This document shows, piece by piece, positions 20,406 to 29,915 of a stretch of 64,000 bases of DNA. The notes under the pieces are model-generated. The model saw only the letters and a program-made list of their open reading frames with translations, searched no databases and was not told the origin of the DNA. The stretch's first letter is position 1. The number at the start of each line of letters is the position of its first letter. Both the position numbers and the translations under genes were made by a program. Origin of the DNA: Pseudomonas sp. ATCC 13867 (GTDB lineage: Bacteria; Pseudomonadota; Gammaproteobacteria; Pseudomonadales; Pseudomonadaceae); the NCBI RefSeq assembly GCF_000349845.1, contig NC_020829.1:1550001-1614000 (forward strand). Reading direction: 5' to 3'.

Positions 20406-21044
20406 TCAATCGTCGGACGTCTTGTACTTGTACTCGCACAGGTCCTCGATCCGGCAACTGCCGCACTGCGGCTTGCGCGCCTTGCAAACGTAGCGCCCGT
20501 GCAGGATCAGCCAGTGGTGGGCATCGAGCAGGTATTCCCTGGGGACGAATTTCAGCAATTTCTTCTCGACTTCCAGCACATTCTTGCCCGGGGCTATCCC
20601 GGTACGGTTGGCGACGCGGAAGATGTGGGTGTCCACGGCCATTGCCGGCTGTCGGAAGGCGGTGTTGAGCACCACGTTGGCGGTCTTGCGGCCGACGCCG
20701 GGCAGGGCTTCGAGGTCCTCGCGGTTGTCCGGTACCTGGCTGCCGTGCTTCTCGACGAGGATGCGGCACGTCTCGATGACGTTCCTGGCCTTGCTGTTGT
20801 ACAGACCGATGGTCTTGATGTACTCCGACAGCCCGTCCACGCCCAGGGCATGGATGGCCTCCGGGGTGTTGGCCACCGGATAGAGCTTCGCCGTGGCCTT
20901 GTTCACCCCGACGTCGGTGGCCTGGGCGGAGAGGATCACCGCGATCAGCAGCTCGAAGGGCGTGCTGTAGGCCAGTTCGGTTTCGGGGTTGGGATTGTCT
21001 TCTTGCAGACGGCGGAAAATTTCCGCGCGCTTGGCGGCATTCAT
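20406..21044 (-). CDS. nth: Endonuclease III
   Basis: This 212-aa base-excision repair glycosylase/lyase removes oxidised pyrimidines. The helix-hairpin-helix motif with catalytic lysine ([11 protein letters not shown], Lys120) and Asp138 in VDTHIFRV are at the same positions as in E. coli Nth. The C-terminal [4Fe-4S] cluster pattern C-x6-C-x2-C-x5-C is complete. Its ATG overlaps the rsxE stop by 4 bp (21041-21044), so it is the last gene of the rsx/rnf operon, an arrangement shared with many gammaproteobacteria. Confidence 0.97.
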   Translation of the reverse strand: MNAAKRAEIFRRLQEDNPNPETELAYSTPFELLIAVILSAQATDVGVNKATAKLYPVANTPEAIHALGVDGLSEYIKTIGLYNSKARNVIETCRILVEKHGSQVPDNREDLEALPGVGRKTANVVLNTAFRQPAMAVDTHIFRVANRTGIAPGKNVLEVEKKLLKFVPREYLLDAHHWLILHGRYVCKARKPQCGSCRIEDLCEYKYKTSDD

Positions 21045-21757
21045 TCGATCACTCCGGTCACGCGGACGCGTTGGCGCTCGCTCGCGGGACCATCGCCCGC
21101 CTGCGCCTTGGCGCGTTCCGCCAGGCTCTCATCGATACGGTTTTTCAGGGCAATCAGCAGGCCCAGCACCAGGAAGGCGCCGGGCGGCAGGATGGCCAGC
21201 AGGAAGCCCTGGCCATGCGGGAACATCTGGATTTTCCAGGTCGCCGCCGCCGGGCCGAACAGCAGCTCCATGCCGGCCAGCAGGGTGCCATGTCCGAGCA
21301 GTTCGCGCAGCGTACCCACTACCAGCAGCACCAGGGCGAACCCGCTGCCCATCATCAGGCCGTCGAAGGTCGAACGCAGCACGCCGTGGCGCGAGGCAAA
21401 GGCTTCGGCGCGGCCGAGGATCACGCAGTTGGTGGTGATCAGCGGGATGAAGATGCCGAGGATCTGGTACAGCTCGTAGGTCCAGGCCTGCATCAGCAGT
21501 TCGATGCAGGTGGTCAGCGCGGCGATGATCAGGACGAAGGCGGGCAGGCGCACGGCCTCGGTCACCGCTCCACGGATCAGCGCCACCGCCGCGTTGGAGC
21601 AAGCCAGCACGAAGAGGGTCGCCAGGCCCAGCCCGAGGGCGTTGACCACGGAGTTGCTGGTGCCCAGCAGCGGGCACAGGCCGAGCAGTTGCACCAGCCC
21701 CGGATTGTTCTTCCACAGCCCCTGCAGGGCCAGTTCGCGGTAGCCGGGGTTACTCAT
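21041..21757 (-). CDS. rsxE: Electron transport complex subunit RsxE/RnfE
   Basis: This 238-aa polytopic inner-membrane subunit of the Rnf complex has about six hydrophobic segments and the family motif [20 protein letters not shown] near the N-terminus. It also has [18 protein letters not shown], where the Cys is a candidate ligand for the intramembrane iron site shared with RsxA. Start at 21757 overlaps the rsxG stop by 8 bp. It ends in the ATGA overlap with nth. The complex couples ferredoxin/NAD(H) redox to ion movement, or keeps SoxR reduced. Confidence 0.95.
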   Translation of the reverse strand: MSNPGYRELALQGLWKNNPGLVQLLGLCPLLGTSNSVVNALGLGLATLFVLACSNAAVALIRGAVTEAVRLPAFVLIIAALTTCIELLMQAWTYELYQILGIFIPLITTNCVILGRAEAFASRHGVLRSTFDGLMMGSGFALVLLVVGTLRELLGHGTLLAGMELLFGPAAATWKIQMFPHGQGFLLAILPPGAFLVLGLLIALKNRIDESLAERAKAQAGDGPASERQRVRVTGVIE

Positions 21758-22403
21758 GGCTGTCTCCCGTGGCCGCTTGCGCGGCGGGCGCGAGCAGTTC
21801 GGCCTTGTGCGCATCGAAGTACTGCAGCGCCTTGTGCGTAGCCTTCACCACGGCGCGCGGGGTGACGGTGGCACCGGCGAACTGGTCGAACTGGCCGCCG
21901 TCCTTCTTCACCTTCCAGCCGGCCTCCGCCGGGTCGGTCAGCGAGCGGCCGTCGAAGCCGTGCAGCCAGTCGCTCTTGCCCAGCTCGATCTTGTCGCCCA
22001 GCCCCGGGGTTTCCTTGTGCGCGGCGACGCGCACGCCGAGCAGCCGGCCTTCGGCGGTGACGCCCACCAGCAGTTGGATGGAGCCGCTGTAGCCGTCCGG
22101 CGCTATGGCCTGGAGGATCACTGCCGTGGCCTGGCCCTGGCGGCGGGCGACGAAGGCAGGGGCCGGCGCGTTGCGGCCGAGCAGCTTGGGATCGAAGGCG
22201 TCGACCTGGCTGTCCAGCGGATGGTTGTCATAGCTGCCCGCCGGCAACAGTTCCAGCAGGGCGCGGCCGCGCGCTTCGCGCTGGGCATCGTCGATGCGCT
22301 GCGCGGTGAGCTGGTGGACCAGCGCCACCCCGCCCACCGTGACCACGGCGAACAGGCCGAGCACCAGGGCGTTCTTCAGCATCGAGCGAGGGGCGCCGGG
22401 CAT
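21750..22403 (-). CDS. rsxG: Electron transport complex subunit RsxG/RnfG
   Basis: This 217-aa periplasmic flavoprotein subunit is anchored by one N-terminal helix ([24 protein letters not shown]). The covalent FMN attachment motif is seen as [10 protein letters not shown] near residue 190, where a threonine is flavinylated in homologues. [12 protein letters not shown] is another conserved family segment. The ATG at 22401-22403 lies 1 nt after the rsxD stop. Confidence 0.94.
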   Translation of the reverse strand: MPGAPRSMLKNALVLGLFAVVTVGGVALVHQLTAQRIDDAQREARGRALLELLPAGSYDNHPLDSQVDAFDPKLLGRNAPAPAFVARRQGQATAVILQAIAPDGYSGSIQLLVGVTAEGRLLGVRVAAHKETPGLGDKIELGKSDWLHGFDGRSLTDPAEAGWKVKKDGGQFDQFAGATVTPRAVVKATHKALQYFDAHKAELLAPAAQAATGDSHE

Positions 22404-22404
22404 G

Positions 22405-23442
22405 TCAGTCCCCCACCTTGAAGCCACGCTCGGGCTTCTTGTGCCCGTAGGTGCGTGGACGGCTGTAGTAGTCGATGGTCGGCGCGGCGAGGTTCATCAG
22501 CAGCACGGCGAAGGCCACGCCGTCCGGGTAGCCGCCCCAGGCACGGATCACATAGGTGAGCACGCCGACGCCGATGCCGAACACCAGGCGTCCACGATTG
22601 CTGGTGGCGCCGGAGACGGGATCGGTGACGATGAAGAAGGCGCCGAGCATGGTCGCGCCGCTGAACAGGTGCAGCAGCGGCGAGCCGTGGGAGTCGGAGC
22701 CGGAGCCGTTCCAGAACAGCAGGCTCGTGACGAACAGTGCGCCGAGCATGCCCACCGGCGCGTGCCAGGTGAACAGCTTGCGCCAGAGCAGGAACAGCCC
22801 ACCGGCGAGGAACGCCAGGTTGACCAGTTCCATGCCGCGCCCGCCGATATGGCCGAAGGCGCTGGATTGTGCCAGCAGTTCGTCCATCGTCAGGCTGTTG
22901 TTGTTGCGCAGCACGTCCAGCGCGGTGGCGCCGACCCAGGCGTCCGGCGCCTGGCCGGCGACGCCGAGGATCTGCCGCAGCCCTTCGCCGAGACCCAGCG
23001 CGCTGTCCGGCGCCGGCCATTGGCTCATCTGCAGCGGGAAGGACACCAGCACCACCACGTAGCCGATCATCGCCGGATTGAACGGGTTCTGCCCCAATCC
23101 GCCATACAGGTGCTTGCCGAACACCAGGGCGAAGACCGTGGCGATCAGGCTCAGCCACCACGGCGCGTAAGGCGGCAGGGCGAGGGCCAGCAGCACGGCG
23201 GTGACCAGCGCGCTGCCGTCCTTGAGGAAGAAAACCAGCGGGCGATTGCGCAGCCTGAGCATCGCCGCCTCGGTGGCCAGCGCGATCAGGCTGCACCAGA
23301 GCAGGTTGAACAGCGTGCCGACGCCGTACAGGCCGATCAGCACCAGGGCGCCCGGCGCACAGGCGGCCAGCAAGGTCAGCATGACCTTCTGCGTGCGGTT
23401 GCTGCCGGTGGCGTGGGGCGAGGCGGTGCGCGGCAGTTTCAT
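22405..23442 (-). CDS. rsxD: Electron transport complex subunit RsxD/RnfD
   Basis: This 345-aa polytopic membrane subunit carries covalent FMN at a threonine in the SGAT motif ([18 protein letters not shown], about residue 270). Conserved [18 protein letters not shown] is present, and about nine to ten hydrophobic segments are visible. The ATG at 23440-23442 overlaps the rsxC stop as TGATG, indicating coupled translation; a TTG one codon upstream is not needed. Confidence 0.95.
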   Translation of the reverse strand: MKLPRTASPHATGSNRTQKVMLTLLAACAPGALVLIGLYGVGTLFNLLWCSLIALATEAAMLRLRNRPLVFFLKDGSALVTAVLLALALPPYAPWWLSLIATVFALVFGKHLYGGLGQNPFNPAMIGYVVVLVSFPLQMSQWPAPDSALGLGEGLRQILGVAGQAPDAWVGATALDVLRNNNSLTMDELLAQSSAFGHIGGRGMELVNLAFLAGGLFLLWRKLFTWHAPVGMLGALFVTSLLFWNGSGSDSHGSPLLHLFSGATMLGAFFIVTDPVSGATSNRGRLVFGIGVGVLTYVIRAWGGYPDGVAFAVLLMNLAAPTIDYYSRPRTYGHKKPERGFKVGD

Positions 23443-25751
23443 CAAGGCGTCTCGCCGCTGGCGTCGGCCACGGCGCGTTCGGCCGCTTGCAGGCGGGCAC
23501 GGGCGGTATCCAGGGCTGCGTTGCCGGCGCCTTCGCGTTCGAGTTTCTTCAGGTCGGCGCGGGCGTAGGCCAGTTCGGTCCTGGCGGCCCGGAGGGTGGC
23601 GCTCATCGGGTGCTTGTCGGTGCGCACCAGGTCCGGCGGCGCCTTGCCACTGGCGTCCTCGGCGGCGTGCAGGGCGGCTTCCGCGGCGGCCAGAGCCTGG
23701 CGGACCGCGCCCAGTTCTTCTTCGGAAGCGCCGTCGCGTTCGGCCTGGCGCAGGGCGTCGCGCTGGGCGATGTACACGAGCTTGGCCTGGCGCAGGGCTA
23801 GGATTCCGTCGACGGCTTGGGTGGCTTTCGGTTCGGTCGGCATGGCGGTCCCCTGCAATTCGTTGAGTTGGCGTTCGATGCGCTCGACGTCCTCGCGCAG
23901 TGACGCGAGGGTGGCGCGCTGTTCGTCCGTGGGCGATTCGCCGAAGGCCTTCTCGGATTTCTTCACCTGGGCGCGGGCCATTGCGGCGTCGATCCTGGCT
24001 TTCTTCAGCGTGGCTTCGTTGTCGAGCGGAGCTGGCGCGGTATGGCTCTCCGCCTCGGCTGCCGCCAACGCGGCCTTGACCTGCCCGGCGGCCTCACGCA
24101 ATTCGACGACCTGGGCGCGCAGTTGTTCGGTGTCGTGGCTGGCGAGCTGTTTCTCGGCCTTCTTCAACGCGACCTGGGCCATGCTCGCCTCGATCTTCAG
24201 CCGCTTGAGCCGGTCCGGCGCGTTGCCCACGGCCTTCTCGGCCTTCACCCGCTCGATCACCGATTGCGCTGCCGGCACCGTCGCCTCCACCTTGGCTTCG
24301 CTTTCCTGCGCCCGCGCGACGCGTTCCTGGCGGGCCAGGCGGTCGACGGTGCGTTGTTCTTCCTCGCGGCGCAGACGGTCCTGGCGCTGTTCGAAGCGCA
24401 GGCGCGATTGTTCGGCCTTCAACTGGCGCTGCTGCAACTCGCGGATATCGGCCTTGGCCGCGCGGTAGTACTGCACCAGCGGGATGCTCGACGGGCAGAC
24501 GTAGGCGCAGGCGCCGCACTCGATACAGTCGAACAGGTTGTGCGCCTGCAACTGCTCGTGCTGCGCGCCGAGGGCGAAGTAGTGCAGCTGTTGCGGCAGC
24601 AGGCTGGCAGGGCAGACCTGGGCGCAGTCGCCGCAACGGATGCAGGGCATGGCCGGTGGCGCCGGCGGCAGTTCCGTCGCGCTGGCGGCCAGCAGACAGT
24701 TGCTGGTCTTGATCAGCGGCACGTCCAGCGAGGGCAGGCTGATGCCCATCAGCGGCCCGCCGAGGATCAGACGGTCCAGCTTCGAACGGTCGAGGCCGGC
24801 GAAATCCAGCAGTTCGCCCACTGGCGTGCCGAGCAGCGCTTCGACGTTGCACGGGCGCTCCAGCGCCGCGCCGGTCAGGGTGGCGATGCGCGAGATCAGC
24901 GGCCGTCCGCGCAGCACGGCATCGGCCACGGCTACGGTGGTGCCGACGTTCACGCAGAGCATGCCGATGTCCGCCGGCAGCCCGCCGGAGGGCACTTCGC
25001 GGCCGCTGAGAACCTGGATCAACTGACGCTCGCCGCCCGAGGGGTATTTGGTCGGAATCGCCCGCAGCGTGACGTTCCGTTCGCCGATGGCGGCTTGCAC
25101 GGCGGCCAGTGCCTCGGGCTTGTTGTCCTCGATGCCGATCAGCACCTGCTCCGGCTGCAGGATGTGCACGAGGATGTCGATGCCTTGCACCAGCTCCGCC
25201 GCGCGCTCGCGCATCAGCAGGTCGTCGGCGCTGATGTAGGGTTCGCACTCGGCGCCGTTGATGACCAGGGTGTGCAGGTCGTCCTGCGGGCGCGTGGCCA
25301 GTTTGGCGGCGGTGGGGAAGCCGGCACCACCCAGCCCGGCGATGCCGGCGTGGCGGATGCGCTCCAGCAGTTCGACCGCGGAGAGAGACGCATACTCGGG
25401 GCAGGGCGCGAGCTCAGCCCATTCATCCTGGCCGTCGCTGTCGATGACGATGGCCGGCGCCGTCAGCCCGGAGGCGTGCGGGTAAGGCTGTTCGCCCAGC
25501 GCGACCACGGTGCCGGAGGTCGGAGCGTGCAGCGCGGCGCTGATGGCGCTGCCCGGCTCGGCGATCATCTGCCCCTTGAGCACGCGCTGGCCGACCTCGA
25601 CGCAGGGCAGCGCGGGCGCTCCAATGTGCTGTTGCAGCGGCAGGACCAGCAGGCGCGGCAGTGGCGGCCGCTGGATCGGCGTTGCGGTGGATTGCCGCTT
25701 GTTCTCCGGCGGATGGATGCCGCCGGGGAAGCTCCAGACCTGCGCATTCAT
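23442..25751 (-). CDS. rsxC: Electron transport complex subunit RsxC/RnfC
   Basis: This 769-aa peripheral subunit binds NADH and FMN and carries two [4Fe-4S] clusters. The N-terminal NQRA-like barrel starts [26 protein letters not shown] and [13 protein letters not shown] form the FMN/NADH site. Two ferredoxin motifs follow: C-x2-C-x2-C-x3-CP ([13 protein letters not shown]) and [13 protein letters not shown] at about 385-435. The remaining 300 residues are a charged Ala/Glu/Lys/Arg coiled-coil tail with degenerate repeats of the type A-x-M/Y-A-R-A-x-x-K-K-x-E. The ATG overlaps rsxB by 4 bp. Confidence 0.95.
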   Translation of the reverse strand: MNAQVWSFPGGIHPPENKRQSTATPIQRPPLPRLLVLPLQQHIGAPALPCVEVGQRVLKGQMIAEPGSAISAALHAPTSGTVVALGEQPYPHASGLTAPAIVIDSDGQDEWAELAPCPEYASLSAVELLERIRHAGIAGLGGAGFPTAAKLATRPQDDLHTLVINGAECEPYISADDLLMRERAAELVQGIDILVHILQPEQVLIGIEDNKPEALAAVQAAIGERNVTLRAIPTKYPSGGERQLIQVLSGREVPSGGLPADIGMLCVNVGTTVAVADAVLRGRPLISRIATLTGAALERPCNVEALLGTPVGELLDFAGLDRSKLDRLILGGPLMGISLPSLDVPLIKTSNCLLAASATELPPAPPAMPCIRCGDCAQVCPASLLPQQLHYFALGAQHEQLQAHNLFDCIECGACAYVCPSSIPLVQYYRAAKADIRELQQRQLKAEQSRLRFEQRQDRLRREEEQRTVDRLARQERVARAQESEAKVEATVPAAQSVIERVKAEKAVGNAPDRLKRLKIEASMAQVALKKAEKQLASHDTEQLRAQVVELREAAGQVKAALAAAEAESHTAPAPLDNEATLKKARIDAAMARAQVKKSEKAFGESPTDEQRATLASLREDVERIERQLNELQGTAMPTEPKATQAVDGILALRQAKLVYIAQRDALRQAERDGASEEELGAVRQALAAAEAALHAAEDASGKAPPDLVRTDKHPMSATLRAARTELAYARADLKKLEREGAGNAALDTARARLQAAERAVADASGETP

Positions 25752-26314
25752 GCCGCCTGCTCCCGGTCGCTGGCGATCAGCCGGGTATCCGGCAATGGCC
25801 ATTTCCAGTCCGTGATGCTCACCGGCAGATCGCGCATCTCGATGCAGTCCACCGGGCAGGGCTCCAGGCACAGGTCGCAGCCGGTGCATTCGTCGACGAT
25901 CACCGTGTGCATCAGCCTGGCCGCGCCGACGATGGCGTCCACCGGGCAGGCGCGGATGCACTTGGTGCAGCCGATGCATTCGGCCTCGCGGATGTAGGCC
26001 ACGCGCGGCGGGGTTTCCTCGGCGGCGTCCAGCGGCTGCGGCTCGACGTCCAGCAGGTCGGCGAGGGCGGCGATGGTGGCCGCGCCGCCGGGCGGGCACT
26101 TGTTGATCGCGTCGCCCTCGGCGATGGCCTGGGCGTAGGGTTTGCAGCCGGCGTAGCCGCACTGGCCGCACTGGGTCTGCGGCAGCAGGGCGTTGATCTG
26201 TTCGGCCACGGGGTCGCCTTCCACCTTCAGGCGTACCGCCGCATAGCCCAGCAGCGCGCCGCTGGCGAGGCAGAGCAGGGCGAGGATGGCGACAGCGAGC
26301 AGCACCGTGCTCAT
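25748..26314 (-). CDS. rsxB: Electron transport complex subunit RsxB/RnfB
   Basis: This 188-aa iron-sulfur subunit has one N-terminal membrane helix ([21 protein letters not shown]). A Cys-rich 4Fe-4S domain follows with [16 protein letters not shown], then two ferredoxin-type clusters ([16 protein letters not shown] and [16 protein letters not shown]). It relays electrons within the Rnf complex at the cytoplasmic face. Start overlaps the rsxA stop by 4 bp (26311-26314). Length agrees with E. coli RsxB (192 aa). Confidence 0.96.
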   Translation of the reverse strand: MSTVLLAVAILALLCLASGALLGYAAVRLKVEGDPVAEQINALLPQTQCGQCGYAGCKPYAQAIAEGDAINKCPPGGAATIAALADLLDVEPQPLDAAEETPPRVAYIREAECIGCTKCIRACPVDAIVGAARLMHTVIVDECTGCDLCLEPCPVDCIEMRDLPVSITDWKWPLPDTRLIASDREQAA

Positions 26315-26895
26315 GGCTTGAGCAACCCGGTGAAGCCCATGAAGGCCAGCGACATCAGGCCGGCAGTGATCATGCCGATGGCCGCGCCCTGGAACGGCTT
26401 GGGCACGTCGGCGATGGCGATGCGCTCGCGCATGGCGGCGAACAGCACCAGTACCAGGGAAAAGCCCAGCCCGGCGCCGAAGCCCTGCAGGGTGGATTGC
26501 AGGAAACCGTACTCCGGCTTGTTGGCATTGAGCAGCGCCACGCCCAGGACGATGCAGTTGGTGGTGATCAGCGGCAGGAAGATGCCCAGCACGCGGTACA
26601 ACAGCGGACTGCTCTTCTTCACCAGCAGCTCGGTGAACTGCACCACCACGGCGATTACCAGGATGAAGCCGATGGTGCGCAGGAACTCCAGGTCCAGCGG
26701 CTGCAGCACGTAGCGTTGCAGGATGTAGCTGCACACCGAGGCGAGGGTGAGGACGAAGGTGGTGGCCAGGGACAGGCCGAGGGCGGTCTCGATCTTGCGC
26801 GACACGCCCATGAACGGGCACAGACCGAGGAACTGCACCAGCACGAAGTTGTTGACCAGGATGGCGCTGACCAGGATGAGGGCGAGTTCGGTCAT
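26311..26895 (-). CDS. rsxA: Electron transport complex subunit RsxA/RnfA
   Basis: This 194-aa six-helix membrane subunit is paired with RsxE in the complex core. Conserved [19 protein letters not shown] near the N-terminus and [18 protein letters not shown] in the middle hold the Cys residues proposed to ligate an intramembrane [2Fe-2S] centre. It is the first rsx gene, starting only 29 bases downstream of ccdB on the same strand, so there is no room for a dedicated promoter in the gap. Confidence 0.96.
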   Translation of the reverse strand: MTELALILVSAILVNNFVLVQFLGLCPFMGVSRKIETALGLSLATTFVLTLASVCSYILQRYVLQPLDLEFLRTIGFILVIAVVVQFTELLVKKSSPLLYRVLGIFLPLITTNCIVLGVALLNANKPEYGFLQSTLQGFGAGLGFSLVLVLFAAMRERIAIADVPKPFQGAAIGMITAGLMSLAFMGFTGLLKP

Positions 26896-26924
26896 TGCAG
26901 GGGGTTATCCATCCGGATGGCCGT

Positions 26925-27236
26925 TCAGATGCCAGTGATCAGTAGATCGATAGCCGCGATTATTTCGCCGCGCAAGTGCGCCAGGCTGCCGACCGGCTCG
27001 CCCAGATCGCGGCTGGAGATGCCCGCCATCTGTGGCGTCAGCAGCAGGTAGTCGATTTCGTCGAAGGTCACCTTCGGCGTCAGGCGGCTGATGCCCTGCA
27101 GCGACTGGCTGCGGCTCAGCGGAATGACCATGCGCGTCTTCAGCGAATCCAGCAGTTCGCTCTGCACGTCCAGCAGCAGCGGAATGTCTTCCTGCGAGCG
27201 CGGATTGCGATTCCGATAGAGATTGAACTGCGCCAT
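26925..27236 (-). CDS. ccdB: CcdB-family toxin
   Basis: This 103-aa protein matches CcdB along its whole length: QFNLYRN at the start, [21 protein letters not shown], and a C-terminal helix ending AIDLLITGI. CcdB poisons DNA gyrase by inserting its last residues (Trp-Gly-Ile in F plasmid) into the GyrA dimer. Here the terminal Gly-Ile is kept but the tryptophan position is threonine, so gyrase poisoning may be altered. The start overlaps the ccdA stop as TGATG. It lies between metG and the rsx operon. Confidence 0.88.
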   Translation of the reverse strand: MAQFNLYRNRNPRSQEDIPLLLDVQSELLDSLKTRMVIPLSRSQSLQGISRLTPKVTFDEIDYLLLTPQMAGISSRDLGEPVGSLAHLRGEIIAAIDLLITGI

Positions 27237-27481
27237 CAGAAGCTCCGCAGTCCCTCGCTGAACACACCGTTCTCCTCGACATGGCGATTGTACGAGTCGA
27301 TGGCCTCGCGGTTCTGCTCCAGCCATTGGCGGGCGAGGCGCTGTTTGACCTCTTCGGCCAGCGCCTCTTCCAGCACGGCGGACAGGTTGACGTCCAGCTC
27401 CCGGGCCTTCTTCAGCAGGTCGCTGTTGAGGCTGAGGTTGGTCGGCTTCTTCGGGGCCTGGAGATCGTAGGGAGCATGCAT
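27236..27481 (-). CDS. ccdA: CcdA-family antitoxin
   Basis: This 81-aa protein has an N-terminal ribbon-helix-helix DNA-binding region (about residues 10-45: PTNLSLNSDLLKKARELDVNLSAVLEEAL) and a C-terminal toxin-binding tail with WLEQNREAIDSYNRHVEENGVF, the classic CcdA pattern. It neutralises CcdB and, with it, represses its own promoter. A perfect palindrome overlapping the -10 box lies 20 bases upstream. The ATG at 27479-27481 was chosen; a longer in-frame start at 27508 would cross the operator. Confidence 0.88.
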   Translation of the reverse strand: MHAPYDLQAPKKPTNLSLNSDLLKKARELDVNLSAVLEEALAEEVKQRLARQWLEQNREAIDSYNRHVEENGVFSEGLRSF

Positions 27482-27500
27482 GGCGATGGTCCGTGGTGAT

Positions 27501-27537
27501 ATGCGCATAATTTATGCGCATGGCTGGCGCAAGACAA
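27501..27537 (-). promoter_or_regulatory. ccdAB promoter with palindromic operator
   Basis: A perfect inverted repeat ATGCGCATAA-T-TTATGCGCAT (27501-27521) covers the minus-strand -10 box TAAATT (27509-27514). A -35-like TTGTCT is at 27532-27537 with 17-bp spacing. This is the expected layout for autorepression by a ribbon-helix-helix CcdA-CcdB complex. Confidence 0.75.
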
Positions 27538-27548
27538 TCCGCGTGGCC

Positions 27549-27584
27549 TGAAAACAGCGAAGCCCAACATCGGTTGGGCTTCGC
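27549..27584 (-). terminator. Terminator of metG
   Basis: On the minus strand GCGAAGCCCAAC-CGAT-GTTGGGCTTCGC is a perfect 12-bp stem followed by TGTTTTC. It insulates ccdAB from metG transcription. Confidence 0.88.
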
Positions 27585-27601
27585 GGGCGGCAGGCTACCG
27601 G

Positions 27602-29638
27602 TCAGTTGACGCGCTGGCCGGGCTTGGCGCCGCTGTCCGGGCTCAGCAGGTAGATTTCCGAACCGCCGGGGCCGGCGGCCAGGACCATGCCTTCGGAGAC
27701 GCCGAACTTCATCTTGCGCGGCGCCAGGTTGGCCACGTAGAGGGTCAGGCGGCCTTCGAGCTTGCTCGGCTCCGGGTAGGCGCTCTTGATGCCGGAGAAC
27801 ACGTTGCGCTTCTCGTCGCCGATATCCAGGGTCAGGCGCAGCAGCTTGTCGGCGCCCTCGACGAACTCACACTTCTCGATCAGCGCGATGCGCAGGTCGA
27901 CGGCGGCGAAGGCGTCGAAGTTGATTTCGGCGGCGATGGGGTTCTTCACCAGTTCGCCATTGCCGACGGGTTGGGCGGCGGAGGCTGCGAGGTCTTCCTT
28001 GGAGGCTTCGATCATGGCTTCGATTTTCGCGGGTTCGATTCGGGTCATCAGCGGGTTGAACGGGTTCAGCTGGTGGTTGGCCAGCAGCTGCTCGTGGTCG
28101 CTCCACTTCAGCGGGGCGACGTTGAGGAAGGCTTCGGCGGCTTCGGCCAGCTTCGGCAGCACCGGCTTGAGGAAGATCACCAGCTGGCGGAACAGGTTGA
28201 CGCCCAGGGCGCAGATGGCCTGGACTTCGTCCTGCTTGCCTTCCTGCTTGTTCAGGGCCCACGGCGCCTTGTCGGCGATCCAGGCGTTGGCCTGGTCGGC
28301 CAGGGCCATGATTTCGCGCATGGCGCGGCCGAAGTCGCGGGCTTCGTAGGCGGCGGCGATGCTCGGCGCAGCGCTGCGGAAGGCTTCCACCAGTTCCGGC
28401 GCCGGATTGGCGCCCACCAGCAGGCCGGCGTTGCCCTTGTGGATGAAGCCGGCGCAACGGCTGGCGATGTTGACCACCTTGCCGACCAGGTCGGAGTTGA
28501 CCTTCTGCACGAAGTCCTCGAGGTTCAGGTCGAGGTCGTCGACGCCGCGGCCCAGCTTGGAGGCGTAGTAGTAGCGCAGGTATTCCGGGTCCAGGTGGTC
28601 CAGGTAGGTGCGCGCCTTGACGAAGGTGCCGCGCGACTTGGACATCTTCTGGCCGTTGACGGTCAGGTAGCCGTGCACGTTCAGCGCGGTCGGCTTGCGG
28701 TAGCCGGCGCCTTCGAGCATGGCCGGCCAGAACAGCGCATGGAAGTTGACGATGTCCTTGCCGATGAAGTGGTACAGCTCGGCCTTGGAATCCTTGTTCC
28801 AGTAGGCATCGAAGTTCAGCTCCGGACGGCGTGCGCAGAGGTTCTGGAAGCTGGCCATGTAGCCGATCGGCGCGTCCAGCCAGACGTAGAAGTACTTGCC
28901 CGGCGCATCCGGGATCTCGAAGCCGAAGTAGGGCGCATCGCGGGAGATGTCCCATTCCTGCAGGCCGGAATCCAGCCACTCGGCGATCTTGTTCGCCACC
29001 GACTCCTGCAGGGCGCCGCTGCGGGTCCACTGCTTGAGCATGGCGTCGAAGTCGGGGAGCTTGAAGAAGTAGTGCAGCGACTCCTTGAGCACCGGCGTGG
29101 CGCCGGAGATCGCCGATTTCGGGTCCTTCAGCTCGGTGGGCGAGTAGGTCGCGCCGCAGGCTTCGCAGTTGTCGCCGTACTGGTCGGCGGTGCCGCACTT
29201 CGGGCAGGTGCCCTTGATGAAGCGGTCGGCCAGGAACATCTGCTTTTCCGGGTCGAAGTACTGGGTCACCGGGCGGGTGGCGATGTGGCCGGCTTCGCGC
29301 AGCTTGACGTAGATGGAGGACGACAGCTCGCGGTTCTCGTCCGAGTGGGTCGAGTAGTAGTTGTCGAAGTTCACCTGGAAGTCGGCGAAATCGGCCATGT
29401 GTTCGGCGCGCACGGCGTCGATCAGTTGCTCGGAGGTGATGCCTTCGCGCTCTGCGCGCAGCATGATGGCCGAACCGTGGGCATCGTCCGCGCACACGTA
29501 CACCGCCTGGTTGCCACGCATCTTCTGGAAACGCACCCAGATGTCGGTCTGGATGTACTCCAGCATGTGACCCAGGTGGATCGAACCGTTGGCGTAGGGC
29601 AGGGCGCTGGTGACGAGGATCTTGCGGGCTTCGGACAT
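27602..29638 (-). CDS. metG: Methionyl-tRNA synthetase
   Basis: This 678-aa class I synthetase has the HIGH-type motif in [12 protein letters not shown], a zinc knuckle CPKC...CEAC at about 145-160 and the KMSKS loop in [12 protein letters not shown]-terminal tRNA-binding domain (about residues 575-678, [21 protein letters not shown]) also serves as dimerisation module. Start ATG at 29636-29638 gives [18 protein letters not shown] as in other Pseudomonas; a longer in-frame extension at 29677 is rejected. A strong terminator follows. Confidence 0.98.
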   Translation of the reverse strand: MSEARKILVTSALPYANGSIHLGHMLEYIQTDIWVRFQKMRGNQAVYVCADDAHGSAIMLRAEREGITSEQLIDAVRAEHMADFADFQVNFDNYYSTHSDENRELSSSIYVKLREAGHIATRPVTQYFDPEKQMFLADRFIKGTCPKCGTADQYGDNCEACGATYSPTELKDPKSAISGATPVLKESLHYFFKLPDFDAMLKQWTRSGALQESVANKIAEWLDSGLQEWDISRDAPYFGFEIPDAPGKYFYVWLDAPIGYMASFQNLCARRPELNFDAYWNKDSKAELYHFIGKDIVNFHALFWPAMLEGAGYRKPTALNVHGYLTVNGQKMSKSRGTFVKARTYLDHLDPEYLRYYYASKLGRGVDDLDLNLEDFVQKVNSDLVGKVVNIASRCAGFIHKGNAGLLVGANPAPELVEAFRSAAPSIAAAYEARDFGRAMREIMALADQANAWIADKAPWALNKQEGKQDEVQAICALGVNLFRQLVIFLKPVLPKLAEAAEAFLNVAPLKWSDHEQLLANHQLNPFNPLMTRIEPAKIEAMIEASKEDLAASAAQPVGNGELVKNPIAAEINFDAFAAVDLRIALIEKCEFVEGADKLLRLTLDIGDEKRNVFSGIKSAYPEPSKLEGRLTLYVANLAPRKMKFGVSEGMVLAAGPGGSEIYLLSPDSGAKPGQRVN

Positions 29639-29762
29639 GATGATCGGCCGTGACGGAAAAACGAGGGAAGTCGGCAACTATATAGGGGCGTGGCGAATTT
29701 TTCACCCGTGGGCCGCTTGGCTGTAGGGCGGAGCCCATCCGCGACCATTGGGCGCATGGGCT

Positions 29763-29828
29763 GTTCGCGAGCAAGCTCGCCCCCGCAGGGGACTGGCTTT
29801 GCGTAGGAGCGAGCTTGCTCGCGAACCC
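29763..29828. repeat. REP doublet (REPIN), opposite arrangement
   Basis: GTTCGCGAGCAAGCTCGCCCCCGC (29763) precedes GTAGGAGCGAGCTTGCTCGCGAACCC (29803-29828), so the two copies are ordered the other way round from most doublets in this window. It lies in the 277-bp divergent gap between metG and apbC; otherwise the gap holds only their leader regions. Confidence 0.88.
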
Positions 29829-29915
29829 GGCTTACTCCCGATGATCCCAAGCAAGGCTGCGGCGAGAGGCGTACTATGCCCGCCTATTCTGCTCAGTCTT
29901 TCATCGGGAGTACGC

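Noticed and set aside
26909..26920. CCATCCGGATGG between ccdB and rsxA as terminator
   Set aside because: The stem is 6 bp without a loop or T-run; it is too short to stop transcription reliably.
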